From MGBC163016 sp964518575 (GTDB lineage: Bacteria; Actinomycetota; Coriobacteriia; Coriobacteriales; Eggerthellaceae): a stretch of 55,043 nt of DNA. Both the position numbers and the translations under genes were made by a program. Location: the NCBI GenBank assembly GCA_964518575.1, contig CAZFGW010000014.1, positions 1 to 55,043 on the forward strand. The letters are read 5' to 3'. Under the pieces are notes generated by a model. That model was given only the letters and a program-made list of their open reading frames with translations, searched no databases and was not told the origin of the DNA. Positions 33,397-41,327 of this stretch are shown here, piece by piece. The first letter of the stretch is position 1; each line of letters begins with the position of its first letter.

Positions 33397-33410
33397 CAGT
33401 GTTAACACTG
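33397..33410. promoter_or_regulatory. Perfect palindrome between amtB and the GNAT gene
   Basis: CAGTGTTAACACTG is fully self-complementary. It is located between divergent genes, 86 bp from amtB and 105 bp from the acetyltransferase start, a plausible dimeric-repressor or activator site. Confidence 0.45.
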
Positions 33411-33514
33411 ACGTATACGCGATTTAACAATCACGAACCATCGATGTTACGTGTATGAAACATGACATCTGGGATAGAATGTTCGCATTCGCCTACTGAG
33501 AGACAAGGAACAAG

Positions 33515-34057
33515 ATGGACGCGGGATTTCGTACGGTAACCACAAGCAAAGAGATCGAAGCATTGTCTGAGATTGCATCGGAGATCTGGTTTGAGTATTG
33601 GCCCGACCTCATCGGTGAAGACCAAACACGCTATATGGTCGAGTCATTCCAGAGCAATGAGGCTCTTTCACGCGACATCAAGCAAAACGGCTACGAATAC
33701 TGGTTCATCACCGCGGAGCTTATCGACGATGAGGGCACGAACACGGGCAAGACCTACGTGGTCGGGTATACCGGGGGTCATATGGAGCAGGAAACGAACC
33801 GCTTCTTCATCTCCAAGATCTATCTCTTCGCCGACGAGCGCGGAAAAGGGTACGCCTCCCAGGTGGTCAAATTTTACGAGGACCTGTGCCGTGAACGCGG
33901 GCTCGACGCGATGTATCTCACTGTGAATAAGCACAATGATCTTGCCATCAGGGCGTATCGTGCGAAGGGATTCGAAACCATCGACGCGGTCGAGACCGAT
34001 ATCGGCGAGGGTTTCATCATGGACGATTACATCATGGAGAAGCGGCTGCCTGCGTGA
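33515..34057 (+). CDS. GNAT-family N-acetyltransferase
   Basis: This 180-residue protein has the GNAT fold with the acetyl-CoA loop in ADERGKGYASQVV and the following NKHNDLAIRAYRAKGFE segment. AAGGA precedes the ATG. The acceptor is unknown. It is divergent from amtB and convergent with dxs, which ends 12 bp away. Confidence 0.88.
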   Translation: MDAGFRTVTTSKEIEALSEIASEIWFEYWPDLIGEDQTRYMVESFQSNEALSRDIKQNGYEYWFITAELIDDEGTNTGKTYVVGYTGGHMEQETNRFFISKIYLFADERGKGYASQVVKFYEDLCRERGLDAMYLTVNKHNDLAIRAYRAKGFETIDAVETDIGEGFIMDDYIMEKRLPA

Positions 34058-34069
34058 TATTGAGCGCGG

Positions 34070-35974
34070 TTATCCGCGCGCTGCTGATCCTGTAGCTGCA
34101 AGACGGTTCATGATGCGCTCGGCAATACACGAGGCAGACATACCCGCATCGTCAAAGAGCATGTTGACCGGACCCTGCGAAATGAATTCATCAGGAATAC
34201 CCACAACCTCGGTAGCAACGGCGCGTTCGGTCTGCGCATAGTACTCGAGCACCTCTTCGCCCGCGCCTCCCTTTTGGGATCCCTCTTCGAGCGTCAAAAC
34301 AAGTTTCTTATCAGCGACCTGATCGAGCATGACCGTGTCAAGCGGCTTTGCCCAGATCATATCGACAACCATCGCATCGATCGATGAGGCACTCAAGATC
34401 TTTGCCGCCTCAAGGGCAATCTCAACCATACGCCCCCACGCAAGGATGGCTACATCGCTGCCTTCGCGTACGACCTCGGCACGACCGACCTCAAGTGTTT
34501 GCTTGCCGCCATCCCACGGCATACACGCATTGCCGCGCGGATATCTGATGGCAACGGGACCGGAGAGCGTAAGCGCCGTGTGGATGCTATCAGCAAGTTT
34601 GCGCGCGGTCGACGGAACTAGGATCTTCATGTTCGGGATCATGCGCAGATAGGCAATGTCGAAGACACCGTGATGCGTTGGACCGTCATCGCCGACGAGC
34701 CCTGCACGATCAAGCGCGAATACCACGCCGAGATCGGGCAGTGCAACATCAATGATCACCTGGTCGATGGCACGCTGCAGGAAGGTCGAATAGATGGCTA
34801 CGACCGGCTTTTTTCCGGCGACCGCAAGACCGGATGCCATCCCCACCGCTTGCTCCTCGGAGATACCGACATCGATGAAACGGTCAGGATAGGCTGCATG
34901 GAACTGCTTGAGTCCCGTGCCTCCCTCCATCGCCGCTGTGATGGCAACGATCGACTTATCAGTTGCCGCCTCCTCGGTGAGCACCGAGCCAAAGACATCC
35001 GTGTATTTTGGACCGTGCACCTCTTTGGGAAGTTCCTCGGATGTTTCGATATTGAACGGCCCAATCCCATGGAACCGCTCGGGATCAAGCACCGCAGGAC
35101 CATAACCGACGCCTTTTTTCGTCACGAGATGCATGAGCACGGGCGCATCCATCTGCAAGACTAACTCGAGCATTTCGCGAATGGCAGCGATATCGTGACC
35201 GTCGATCGGCGGAGTGCACACGATTCCCAGCTGCTCGTAGATCATGGATTGGGGAATGAACATGTGCTTGGTTGAGTCTTTGATGCGCTTGCCGATCTCG
35301 GCGAACGCATTCGACATCCGCCCGCCCTGCTCAAGACGCTCTTGGATGAACTCACGCGCATTGCGATAACTCTGTGTTGCGCGGATGTTCCCCAAATGCC
35401 GCATCAGAGCACCCACGTTCTTGGAAATGGACATCTCGTTGTCGTTGAGCATGATTACCAAGGGAAGTTGTTGGGAGCCGATATAATTCAGCGCCTCAAA
35501 TGCCATACCGCCCGCAAGTGCTGCGTCCCCGATGATGGCAATGATCTTCTCATCGCTGTGATTGAGCAGTTTTGCCTTTGCAAGACCTGACGCCACCGAG
35601 AGCGAATCAGACGCATGTCCTGAAGGGTGGACGTCATGAACGCTCTCGCTCGGTTTGGGAAAGCCCGAGAGCCCTCCATAGGTGCGCAAAGTTGGAAAGT
35701 CTTGCGCGCGCCCCGTGACGAGTTTATGCGCATAGGACTGATGACCCACGTCGAAGACAAGCTTGTCCTTGGGTGAATTAATGATGCTATGGGCAGCGAG
35801 GATCATTTCTACCGCGCCGAGCGATGAAGCGACATGGCCGCCATTATTCGATGCGGTCTCAATGATCTCAGAACGGATTTCAGAGGCGAGGATGTTCAGT
35901 TCATCAATGCTCAGAACGTGCAAGTCCGCTGGAGAGGAGATGCAATCCAATATGCGTGTCTTGCGCTCCGCCAT
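34070..35974 (-). CDS. dxs: 1-deoxy-D-xylulose-5-phosphate synthase
   Basis: This 634-residue TPP enzyme condenses pyruvate and glyceraldehyde 3-phosphate, the first MEP-pathway step. N-terminal HVASSLGAVE, DVGHQSYAHK and the C-terminal transketolase domain are typical. The TPP motif reads GDAALAGG where GDG is usual, with NDNEMSIS following normally. It closes the operon oadA-accC-asp23-nusB-xseB-dxs. Confidence 0.95.
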   Translation of the reverse strand: MAERKTRILDCISSPADLHVLSIDELNILASEIRSEIIETASNNGGHVASSLGAVEMILAAHSIINSPKDKLVFDVGHQSYAHKLVTGRAQDFPTLRTYGGLSGFPKPSESVHDVHPSGHASDSLSVASGLAKAKLLNHSDEKIIAIIGDAALAGGMAFEALNYIGSQQLPLVIMLNDNEMSISKNVGALMRHLGNIRATQSYRNAREFIQERLEQGGRMSNAFAEIGKRIKDSTKHMFIPQSMIYEQLGIVCTPPIDGHDIAAIREMLELVLQMDAPVLMHLVTKKGVGYGPAVLDPERFHGIGPFNIETSEELPKEVHGPKYTDVFGSVLTEEAATDKSIVAITAAMEGGTGLKQFHAAYPDRFIDVGISEEQAVGMASGLAVAGKKPVVAIYSTFLQRAIDQVIIDVALPDLGVVFALDRAGLVGDDGPTHHGVFDIAYLRMIPNMKILVPSTARKLADSIHTALTLSGPVAIRYPRGNACMPWDGGKQTLEVGRAEVVREGSDVAILAWGRMVEIALEAAKILSASSIDAMVVDMIWAKPLDTVMLDQVADKKLVLTLEEGSQKGGAGEEVLEYYAQTERAVATEVVGIPDEFISQGPVNMLFDDAGMSASCIAERIMNRLAATGSAARG

Positions 35975-35987
35975 GCCCCGCTCTTTT

Positions 35988-36323
35988 CTAGATCATATCC
36001 GAGGTCGAAACGGATGCGTCCTCTACTGTCTGGGAAGCATTGGCGTCTTCGATAACGTCGAGGGCTTCGACAACGCCGACGACCTCAGTAACCTCAGCGA
36101 CTTCAATGACCTCAACGCCTTCGGCAGCTTCGGCGCCTTCGCCCATCACAGGCTCTTCGGAAGGAAAGATGTCTTTTTCGCTCATATCACAAGCGGCAAG
36201 ACCAAGCTTCGCTGCCTGCTCATACAGCCCCAGTGCCTCCTCGAGCGAGATCGATTCGTCTGACACCGCCTCGGCAATCCGCGAGAGCTCATCCTTCACG
36301 TCGTTGTATGTTGTGCTATCCAA
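35988..36323 (-). CDS. xseB: Exodeoxyribonuclease VII small subunit
   Basis: Residues 1-55 match XseB, with ISLEEALGLYEQAAKLG as the hallmark. The 55-residue tail is acidic and repetitive (EVIEVAEVTEVVGVVEAL), making it 111 residues against about 80 in the family. The start appears to be TTG at 36323, just after nusB. xseA, usually adjacent, is not in the window. Confidence 0.85.
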   Translation of the reverse strand: MDSTTYNDVKDELSRIAEAVSDESISLEEALGLYEQAAKLGLAACDMSEKDIFPSEEPVMGEGAEAAEGVEVIEVAEVTEVVGVVEALDVIEDANASQTVEDASVSTSDMI

Positions 36324-36329
36324 ATGAGA

Positions 36330-36791
36330 TCATTCTCCCTCGTGTTCGCCTTCATCAGCTGCAGGCACCTCCCCTTCAGGGTTAATCTGACGCGCGATCG
36401 TTCCCAGCATCCCATTGATGAACCGGGGGGAATCCTCTTCTCCCCCGAATGATTTCGCCAGCTGCACTGCCTCATTGATGGAAACGGATACCGGCACATC
36501 GTCAACGAATAACATCTCGTACAACGCGATACGCAAAATAGCCTTATCGAGCAGCGGCATTCGATCCAAAGTCCAGTTCTGAGAATGTTCGACGATATAG
36601 CGATCGATGACGTCTTGATGTTCTTCCACGCCCTCGATCAGCTTGAAGGCGTAATCGGTCAAAGGACGCTCGAGACACTCCAGTGATCCCTCATTCAGAA
36701 GGTCAAGCGCAGACATATTGCGAATGGCGCTGCCGTACAGTACCTGAACCGCCGTCTTGCGCGCAGGTGTTCGTTCGTGCGTTCGGGTCAT
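36330..36791 (-). CDS. nusB: Transcription antitermination factor NusB
   Basis: This 153-residue all-helical protein binds boxA RNA with NusE to suppress termination in rRNA operons. ARKTAVQVLYG, LLDKAILRIALYEML and VSINEAVQLAKSFG are conserved. GGGCGG lies before the ATG. The acidic C-terminal tail (about 15 residues) is extra. Confidence 0.94.
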   Translation of the reverse strand: MTRTHERTPARKTAVQVLYGSAIRNMSALDLLNEGSLECLERPLTDYAFKLIEGVEEHQDVIDRYIVEHSQNWTLDRMPLLDKAILRIALYEMLFVDDVPVSVSINEAVQLAKSFGGEEDSPRFINGMLGTIARQINPEGEVPAADEGEHEGE

Positions 36792-36800
36792 CGGGCCGCC

Positions 36801-37154
36801 CTATTGCTGCGCGAATTGTATCCCGTCGACAAAGATGTCAATGCGCGATACTTCGATGCCCACCTGTACGAGAAGTGCATCGGCAACAGCCTGCCTGATC
36901 TTCTCGGCAAGTTCGGGGAGAACATAACCGTAATACACCTCGATATGCAGCGTGACCTCGAGCTTGCCGTCATCGTCATAGGAGGTGACGATGCCGCCGG
37001 TCGAGGGTTTGTTCTGAAGCATGGCGCGGATGCCACCACCGAGCGGGGTGCCAATCTGGGCAACGCCGTCCATCTCATTGACTGTAAGCGAGATGATGGT
37101 ATCGACAACCCCCGGAGCGAGCGTCATATTCTGTGAGAGCGGTTGATTGGTCAT
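36801..37154 (-). CDS. Asp23/Gls24 family envelope stress protein
   Basis: This 117-residue protein has the Asp23 core (APGVVDTIISLTVNEMDGVAQI and VEYYGYVLPEL-like region). Family members sit at the membrane in Gram-positive bacteria and are linked to envelope stress and fatty-acid metabolism; an accBC-asp23-nusB order is common. It overlaps the accC stop by ATGA. Confidence 0.9.
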   Translation of the reverse strand: MTNQPLSQNMTLAPGVVDTIISLTVNEMDGVAQIGTPLGGGIRAMLQNKPSTGGIVTSYDDDGKLEVTLHIEVYYGYVLPELAEKIRQAVADALLVQVGIEVSRIDIFVDGIQFAQQ

Positions 37155-38503
37155 AGCAATTCTCCCATCTGCGTCTCAATGAAATCGGTCCGCGCATCGC
37201 CGCACGCGAACACCTCATTATCCAACACCATCTTATGGAATGGAATGGTTGTTTCAATACCCTCAATCTCGAATTCATCAAGCGCACGCTTCGCCCGCTC
37301 GATAGCTTCTTTACGATCCTGTCCGTGGCAGACAACCTTTGCTACGAGCGAATCGTAGTACGGCGAGATCCGCGAGCCTTCGCGAATATAGGTTTCAACG
37401 CGGACACCCGGTCCTCCCGGGAGGTTGAGCTTCGTGATGGTGCCCGGGCATGGACGGAAGCCATGTGCGGGATCTTCAGCATTGATGCGCATCTCGATCG
37501 CATGCCCTTCAGGGAAGAACGGTGCACGATCGGCGCAACTCATGGGCTCACCCGCAGCAATGCGGATCTGCTCCTTGATGATGTCCGTATCGGTGATCAT
37601 CTCCGTTACCGGATGCTCCACCTGAACACGCGTGTTCATCTCCATGAAATAGAAGTCACCGCGCTCGTCGAGCAGAAATTCGATCGTGCCAGCGCTGCGA
37701 TAATTCACGGCACGCACCGCTTTGATAGCGGCAACGCCCATCGCACGACGCATCTCGTCAGAAAGCGCCGGAGAGGGTGCTTCCTCAATAAGCTTTTGAT
37801 GGCGACGCTGGATGGAGCAATCGCGCTCGCAAAGAGCAACGTTGTTGCCGAAATCATCAGCGAGCACCTGGATCTCAACATGGCGCGGACGCAGTACGAG
37901 CTTTTCGAGATAGACGCCGTCATCACCGAATGCCGCACCCGCTTCCGTCTTCGCAGCCTTGAACTGCGCTTCGAGCTCTTCGGGCGCATGGACTTCGCGC
38001 ATACCCTTTCCGCCACCGCCCGCAGTTGCCTTGATCAAAACGGGATATCCCACAGCGTCAGCGAAGCGCGCCGCCTCTTCGACGCTGTTGCAGAGCCCCT
38101 GCGAGCCGGGCACCGTGGGAACGCCGCACGCCATCATGGTCTCACGCGCCGATGCCTTATCCCCCATCCGCTCAATGCATTCCGGGCTCGGTCCGATGAA
38201 CACGATCCCATTCTCTTCGCATGCGCGCGCGAACTCAGCGTTTTCAGCCAAGAATCCGTATCCAGGGTGTATTGCCTGCGCGCCTGTATTCACCGCCGCA
38301 GCAATGATGTTCGGGATGACCAGATAGCTCAAGTTCGACTGAGCTGGTCCGATGCATACCGCCTCGTCGGCGTATTGTACCGGGTACGTATCAGCATCCT
38401 CAGTTGAATAAACCGCTACCGTTTTCACACCGAGCTCTTTGGCAGCGCGCATGATACGCAGCGCCACCTCGCCTCGATTCGCTACCAAAATCTTGTCGAA
38501 CAT
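37151..38503 (-). CDS. accC: Biotin carboxylase
   Basis: This 450-residue ATP-grasp enzyme carboxylates biotin on a carrier protein. FDKILVANRGEVALRIMRA, the GGGGKGMR glycine loop and the EMNTRVQVEHPVTE segment are clear. It overlaps the preceding gene by one base (TAATG). Its carrier is presumably the AccB-like domain of that upstream fusion protein. No accA or accD is present here. Confidence 0.95.
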   Translation of the reverse strand: MFDKILVANRGEVALRIMRAAKELGVKTVAVYSTEDADTYPVQYADEAVCIGPAQSNLSYLVIPNIIAAAVNTGAQAIHPGYGFLAENAEFARACEENGIVFIGPSPECIERMGDKASARETMMACGVPTVPGSQGLCNSVEEAARFADAVGYPVLIKATAGGGGKGMREVHAPEELEAQFKAAKTEAGAAFGDDGVYLEKLVLRPRHVEIQVLADDFGNNVALCERDCSIQRRHQKLIEEAPSPALSDEMRRAMGVAAIKAVRAVNYRSAGTIEFLLDERGDFYFMEMNTRVQVEHPVTEMITDTDIIKEQIRIAAGEPMSCADRAPFFPEGHAIEMRINAEDPAHGFRPCPGTITKLNLPGGPGVRVETYIREGSRISPYYDSLVAKVVCHGQDRKEAIERAKRALDEFEIEGIETTIPFHKMVLDNEVFACGDARTDFIETQMGELL

Positions 38504-40395
38504 TATGCTTGCTCCGCTACCAGAGGGGGAACCTCGTGGGGTTCGACATAGAACAGCACCGTGCCGAATTCGACCGGCGTTGCGTCATCGAGGCAGACCT
38601 CGCGAACGGTGCCAACCTCCTCAGCGGTGATCTCGTTCATGAGCTTCATCGCCTCAACGATACAGAGGGTCTCACCTGCTGCCACTTCGTCGCCAACCTT
38701 GACAAACGGCGGCTCACCCGGCGCGGGCGCCTCGTAGTAGGTGCCGACCATGGGCGCGCATACCGGACGCCATGAGGCAGGACGCGTGACGTCATCATGG
38801 GCTGCGGTGCTTTCACGCTCACGTGCAGGAGCGGGCTCTGCCTGCGTGATAACCGGCGCTTGGGGAGGCATTGACTGCATCGCAGCCATCTCGTTGGGCA
38901 TGCGTACGGCAATACGGACGCCCTCTTCCTCAACGACGATCTCACCGACACCGCTCTCTTCGGCAACTCTTACCAGCTCTCTAATCTGATTGATATCCAC
39001 GTAATCGTCCTCCTTGGTACCACTGGACTCCTGCTCCAGTAGGAAATCGACCTTTTCCGACGTTCTATGTTTGCTGAGATATGTCCGTGCTTCATTGGGG
39101 AACAGCGCATACATCAAAACATCTTCTTCGCTATGGGCAAGATCGCCGATTTCTTCGGCAACCTCTTCATAGGTGGTGGTAGCAAGCGTTCCGGGAGCAA
39201 TGTTGGGATCGAGGATCTCGGAATCGCCCGCGACCTTCGCGACGATCTCGGCGTCCATACGCCCGGGCGCCTTTCCGTAGTAGCCGCAGATGTAGTCCTT
39301 CATCTCCTTCGAGACGACCGACCAGCGCTTGCCCGTAAGCACGTTGAAGACCGCCTGTGTACCCACGATCTGCGACAACGGCGTCACGAGCGGCGGATAG
39401 CCGACCTCGGCACGTACCTTCGGAATCTCAGCCATGACCTCGTTCAATCGGTCGGATGCCTTCTGGATCTCGAGCTGCGAGATGAGGTTGCTCATCATGC
39501 CACCCGGGACCTGGTGGGAATACACCTTCATGTGCGTAAGCGAAGACACGCCGCGCTTGTAATGACCGCGCTTGCGGATTTCCTCCCAGTAATCGGAAAT
39601 CTCGAACAGAAGGTCAAGGTCAAGACCGGTGTCGTAGCGGCTTTCCTGGAACGCCGACACGATCATCTCGACCGCCGGATGCGAATTGCCGAACGCGAGC
39701 GGGGCATGCGCCGTATCAGCGATAGCTGCTCCCGCCTCAGCTGCCTTGATGATGTTTGCAGGTGCCATACCGCCGACATAGTGGCAGTGGATGTGCACGG
39801 GAAGCCCGACTTCCGCATTGAATGCCTTGACCATACGCTCGGTTCTATAAGGCGTGAGCATACCTGCCATGTCTTTGATGGCGATGCTGTCTGCGCCAAG
39901 CTCCTTGAGCTTCTGACCGTATTCCAAGAAGCTGTCAAGCGTATGAACAGGGGAAACGGTATAGGAAATGGCGCCTTCGAAATGCGCGCCGCACTCTTTG
40001 ATGGCCTCGGCGTTGTCAACAACGTTACGGATGTCGTTGAGCGCGTCAAACACCCTGAATACCTCGATACCGTTGCGGTGCGCAGCCTGGATGAAATGGA
40101 ACACGATATCGCGCGAATAATGCTTGTATCCCACAAGATTCTGACCGCGGGAAAGCATCGACAGCGGTGTGTTCGGCGTGTTCGCCTTGATCGAGCGCAG
40201 CCGCTCCCACGGGTTCTCGTCGAGGAAGCGCAAACAGGTGTCGAAGGTTGCTCCGCCCCATGCTTCGATGGCCCAATAGCCGACTTTATCCATTTTCGGA
40301 AGGATGGGGAGCATCTCCCCTATCTGCATACGGGTGGCCCAAAGGCTTTGCTGACCGTCACGTATGGTTGTATCCATGATCTGTAGTCTGGTCAA
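38503..40395 (-). CDS. Carboxyltransferase (OadA/PycB type) fused to a full AccB biotin carrier
   Basis: Residues 1-460 form the TIM-barrel carboxyltransferase with DTTIRDGQQS, IKDMAG and the metal-binding HCH of IHCHYVGG, as in oxaloacetate decarboxylase alpha or pyruvate carboxylase subunit B. From about 467 the sequence turns into AccB, including its N-terminal helix (DINQIRELVRVAEESGV), a Pro-rich linker and the biotinyl domain with Lys584 in EAMKLM. The start is TTG at 40395 with AAGGAGG 8 bp upstream. With accC it likely forms a two-component pyruvate carboxylase; no sodium-pump subunits are nearby. Confidence 0.88.
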   Translation of the reverse strand: MTRLQIMDTTIRDGQQSLWATRMQIGEMLPILPKMDKVGYWAIEAWGGATFDTCLRFLDENPWERLRSIKANTPNTPLSMLSRGQNLVGYKHYSRDIVFHFIQAAHRNGIEVFRVFDALNDIRNVVDNAEAIKECGAHFEGAISYTVSPVHTLDSFLEYGQKLKELGADSIAIKDMAGMLTPYRTERMVKAFNAEVGLPVHIHCHYVGGMAPANIIKAAEAGAAIADTAHAPLAFGNSHPAVEMIVSAFQESRYDTGLDLDLLFEISDYWEEIRKRGHYKRGVSSLTHMKVYSHQVPGGMMSNLISQLEIQKASDRLNEVMAEIPKVRAEVGYPPLVTPLSQIVGTQAVFNVLTGKRWSVVSKEMKDYICGYYGKAPGRMDAEIVAKVAGDSEILDPNIAPGTLATTTYEEVAEEIGDLAHSEEDVLMYALFPNEARTYLSKHRTSEKVDFLLEQESSGTKEDDYVDINQIRELVRVAEESGVGEIVVEEEGVRIAVRMPNEMAAMQSMPPQAPVITQAEPAPARERESTAAHDDVTRPASWRPVCAPMVGTYYEAPAPGEPPFVKVGDEVAAGETLCIVEAMKLMNEITAEEVGTVREVCLDDATPVEFGTVLFYVEPHEVPPLVAEQA

Positions 40396-40563
40396 GAGGT
40401 GGACCTCCTTATTGAAAAGTCAAACTGCACCGATTTTGTTCGAAGTTCAAATTATACAAGAATATGCAGAGGTACAAGGCTTCATTCAAAAAGCGGGCGC
40501 ATAAGCAGGCTTAGGGAATTATGCCTGTTTATGCGTGAGGAGCCGAAGCGTTGCCAGCACAAG

Positions 40564-40612
40564 AAAAACCCGCGCGTCGCACCCCTCATCAGGAAACGGA
40601 CACGCGGGCGCT
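40564..40612 (-). terminator. Terminator after efp
   Basis: On the minus strand a GC-rich stem, CCCGCGTGTC with GACGCGCGGG, is followed by TTTTTC. It separates efp from the carboxyltransferase operon. Confidence 0.75.
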
Positions 40613-40640
40613 CGTCAATCAAAGAGCGTTTGCTTTCGCC

Positions 40641-41204
40641 CTACACGCGCTTGATGAACCGCCCGTCGCGCGTATCGATCTGGAGGACATCACCAATCTC
40701 GATGAACGTGGGCACCTGAAGCTCAATGCCCGTCTCGAGCGTAGCTGGCTTGGTGGTGTTCGTTGCTGTATCACCCTTGAAGCCCGGCTCGGTGTGCGTG
40801 ACCTCGAGTTCGACGAACATGGGCGGTTCGATAGAGATGAGCTCGTCGCCCGCATAGAGCAGCGATGCCTCGTCGTTCTCCTTCAGCCATTTCGCCGCTT
40901 CGCCAACCGTGGCTGCCGGAATAGCCATCTGCTCATAGGTGTCATTGTCCATGAAATTGTAGTCAGTGCCGTCGTTGTAGAGGTACTGCATCTTCTTCGT
41001 TTCAAGCCTGACCGAATCGAACTTCGTTCCGGAATTGAATGTATAGTCAACAACGCGTCCGGTCTTGATGTCCTTGAGCTTCGTGCGCACAAAAGCGCCG
41101 CCCTTGCCCGGTTTCACATGTTGGAATTCAACGATCGTGCACATCTTGCCATTGTTGACGATGCACATCCCGTTTCTAAAATCAGCGGTTGAGATAGTTG
41201 CCAC
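40641..41204 (-). CDS. efp: Elongation factor P
   Basis: This 187-residue factor rescues ribosomes stalled at polyproline. It has three OB-like domains, with Lys in KPGKGGAF at the loop tip, the modification site in other species. The start is GTG at 41204 with GAAAGGA upstream. It is divergent from the SNF2 gene and ends at its own terminator. Confidence 0.95.
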   Translation of the reverse strand: MATISTADFRNGMCIVNNGKMCTIVEFQHVKPGKGGAFVRTKLKDIKTGRVVDYTFNSGTKFDSVRLETKKMQYLYNDGTDYNFMDNDTYEQMAIPAATVGEAAKWLKENDEASLLYAGDELISIEPPMFVELEVTHTEPGFKGDTATNTTKPATLETGIELQVPTFIEIGDVLQIDTRDGRFIKRV

Positions 41205-41327
41205 TTGTCAGGTCCTTTCGCTCGATATAACCGTGGTCATTATAACGCTGAGGCGAACCTTCGCGTTACCCGTTTGCGTGATAAGATGGAATTTCGCGCA
41301 AGTTGCTCGACCACGTAAGGAAATGCC

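Noticed and set aside
37235..38407. 390-codon ORF antisense to accC
   Set aside because: Reverse-strand shadow of a well-supported gene.
39067..40386. 439-codon ORF antisense to the carboxyltransferase gene
   Set aside because: His/Arg/Asp-rich composition typical of the reverse strand of a GC-rich gene; no domain.
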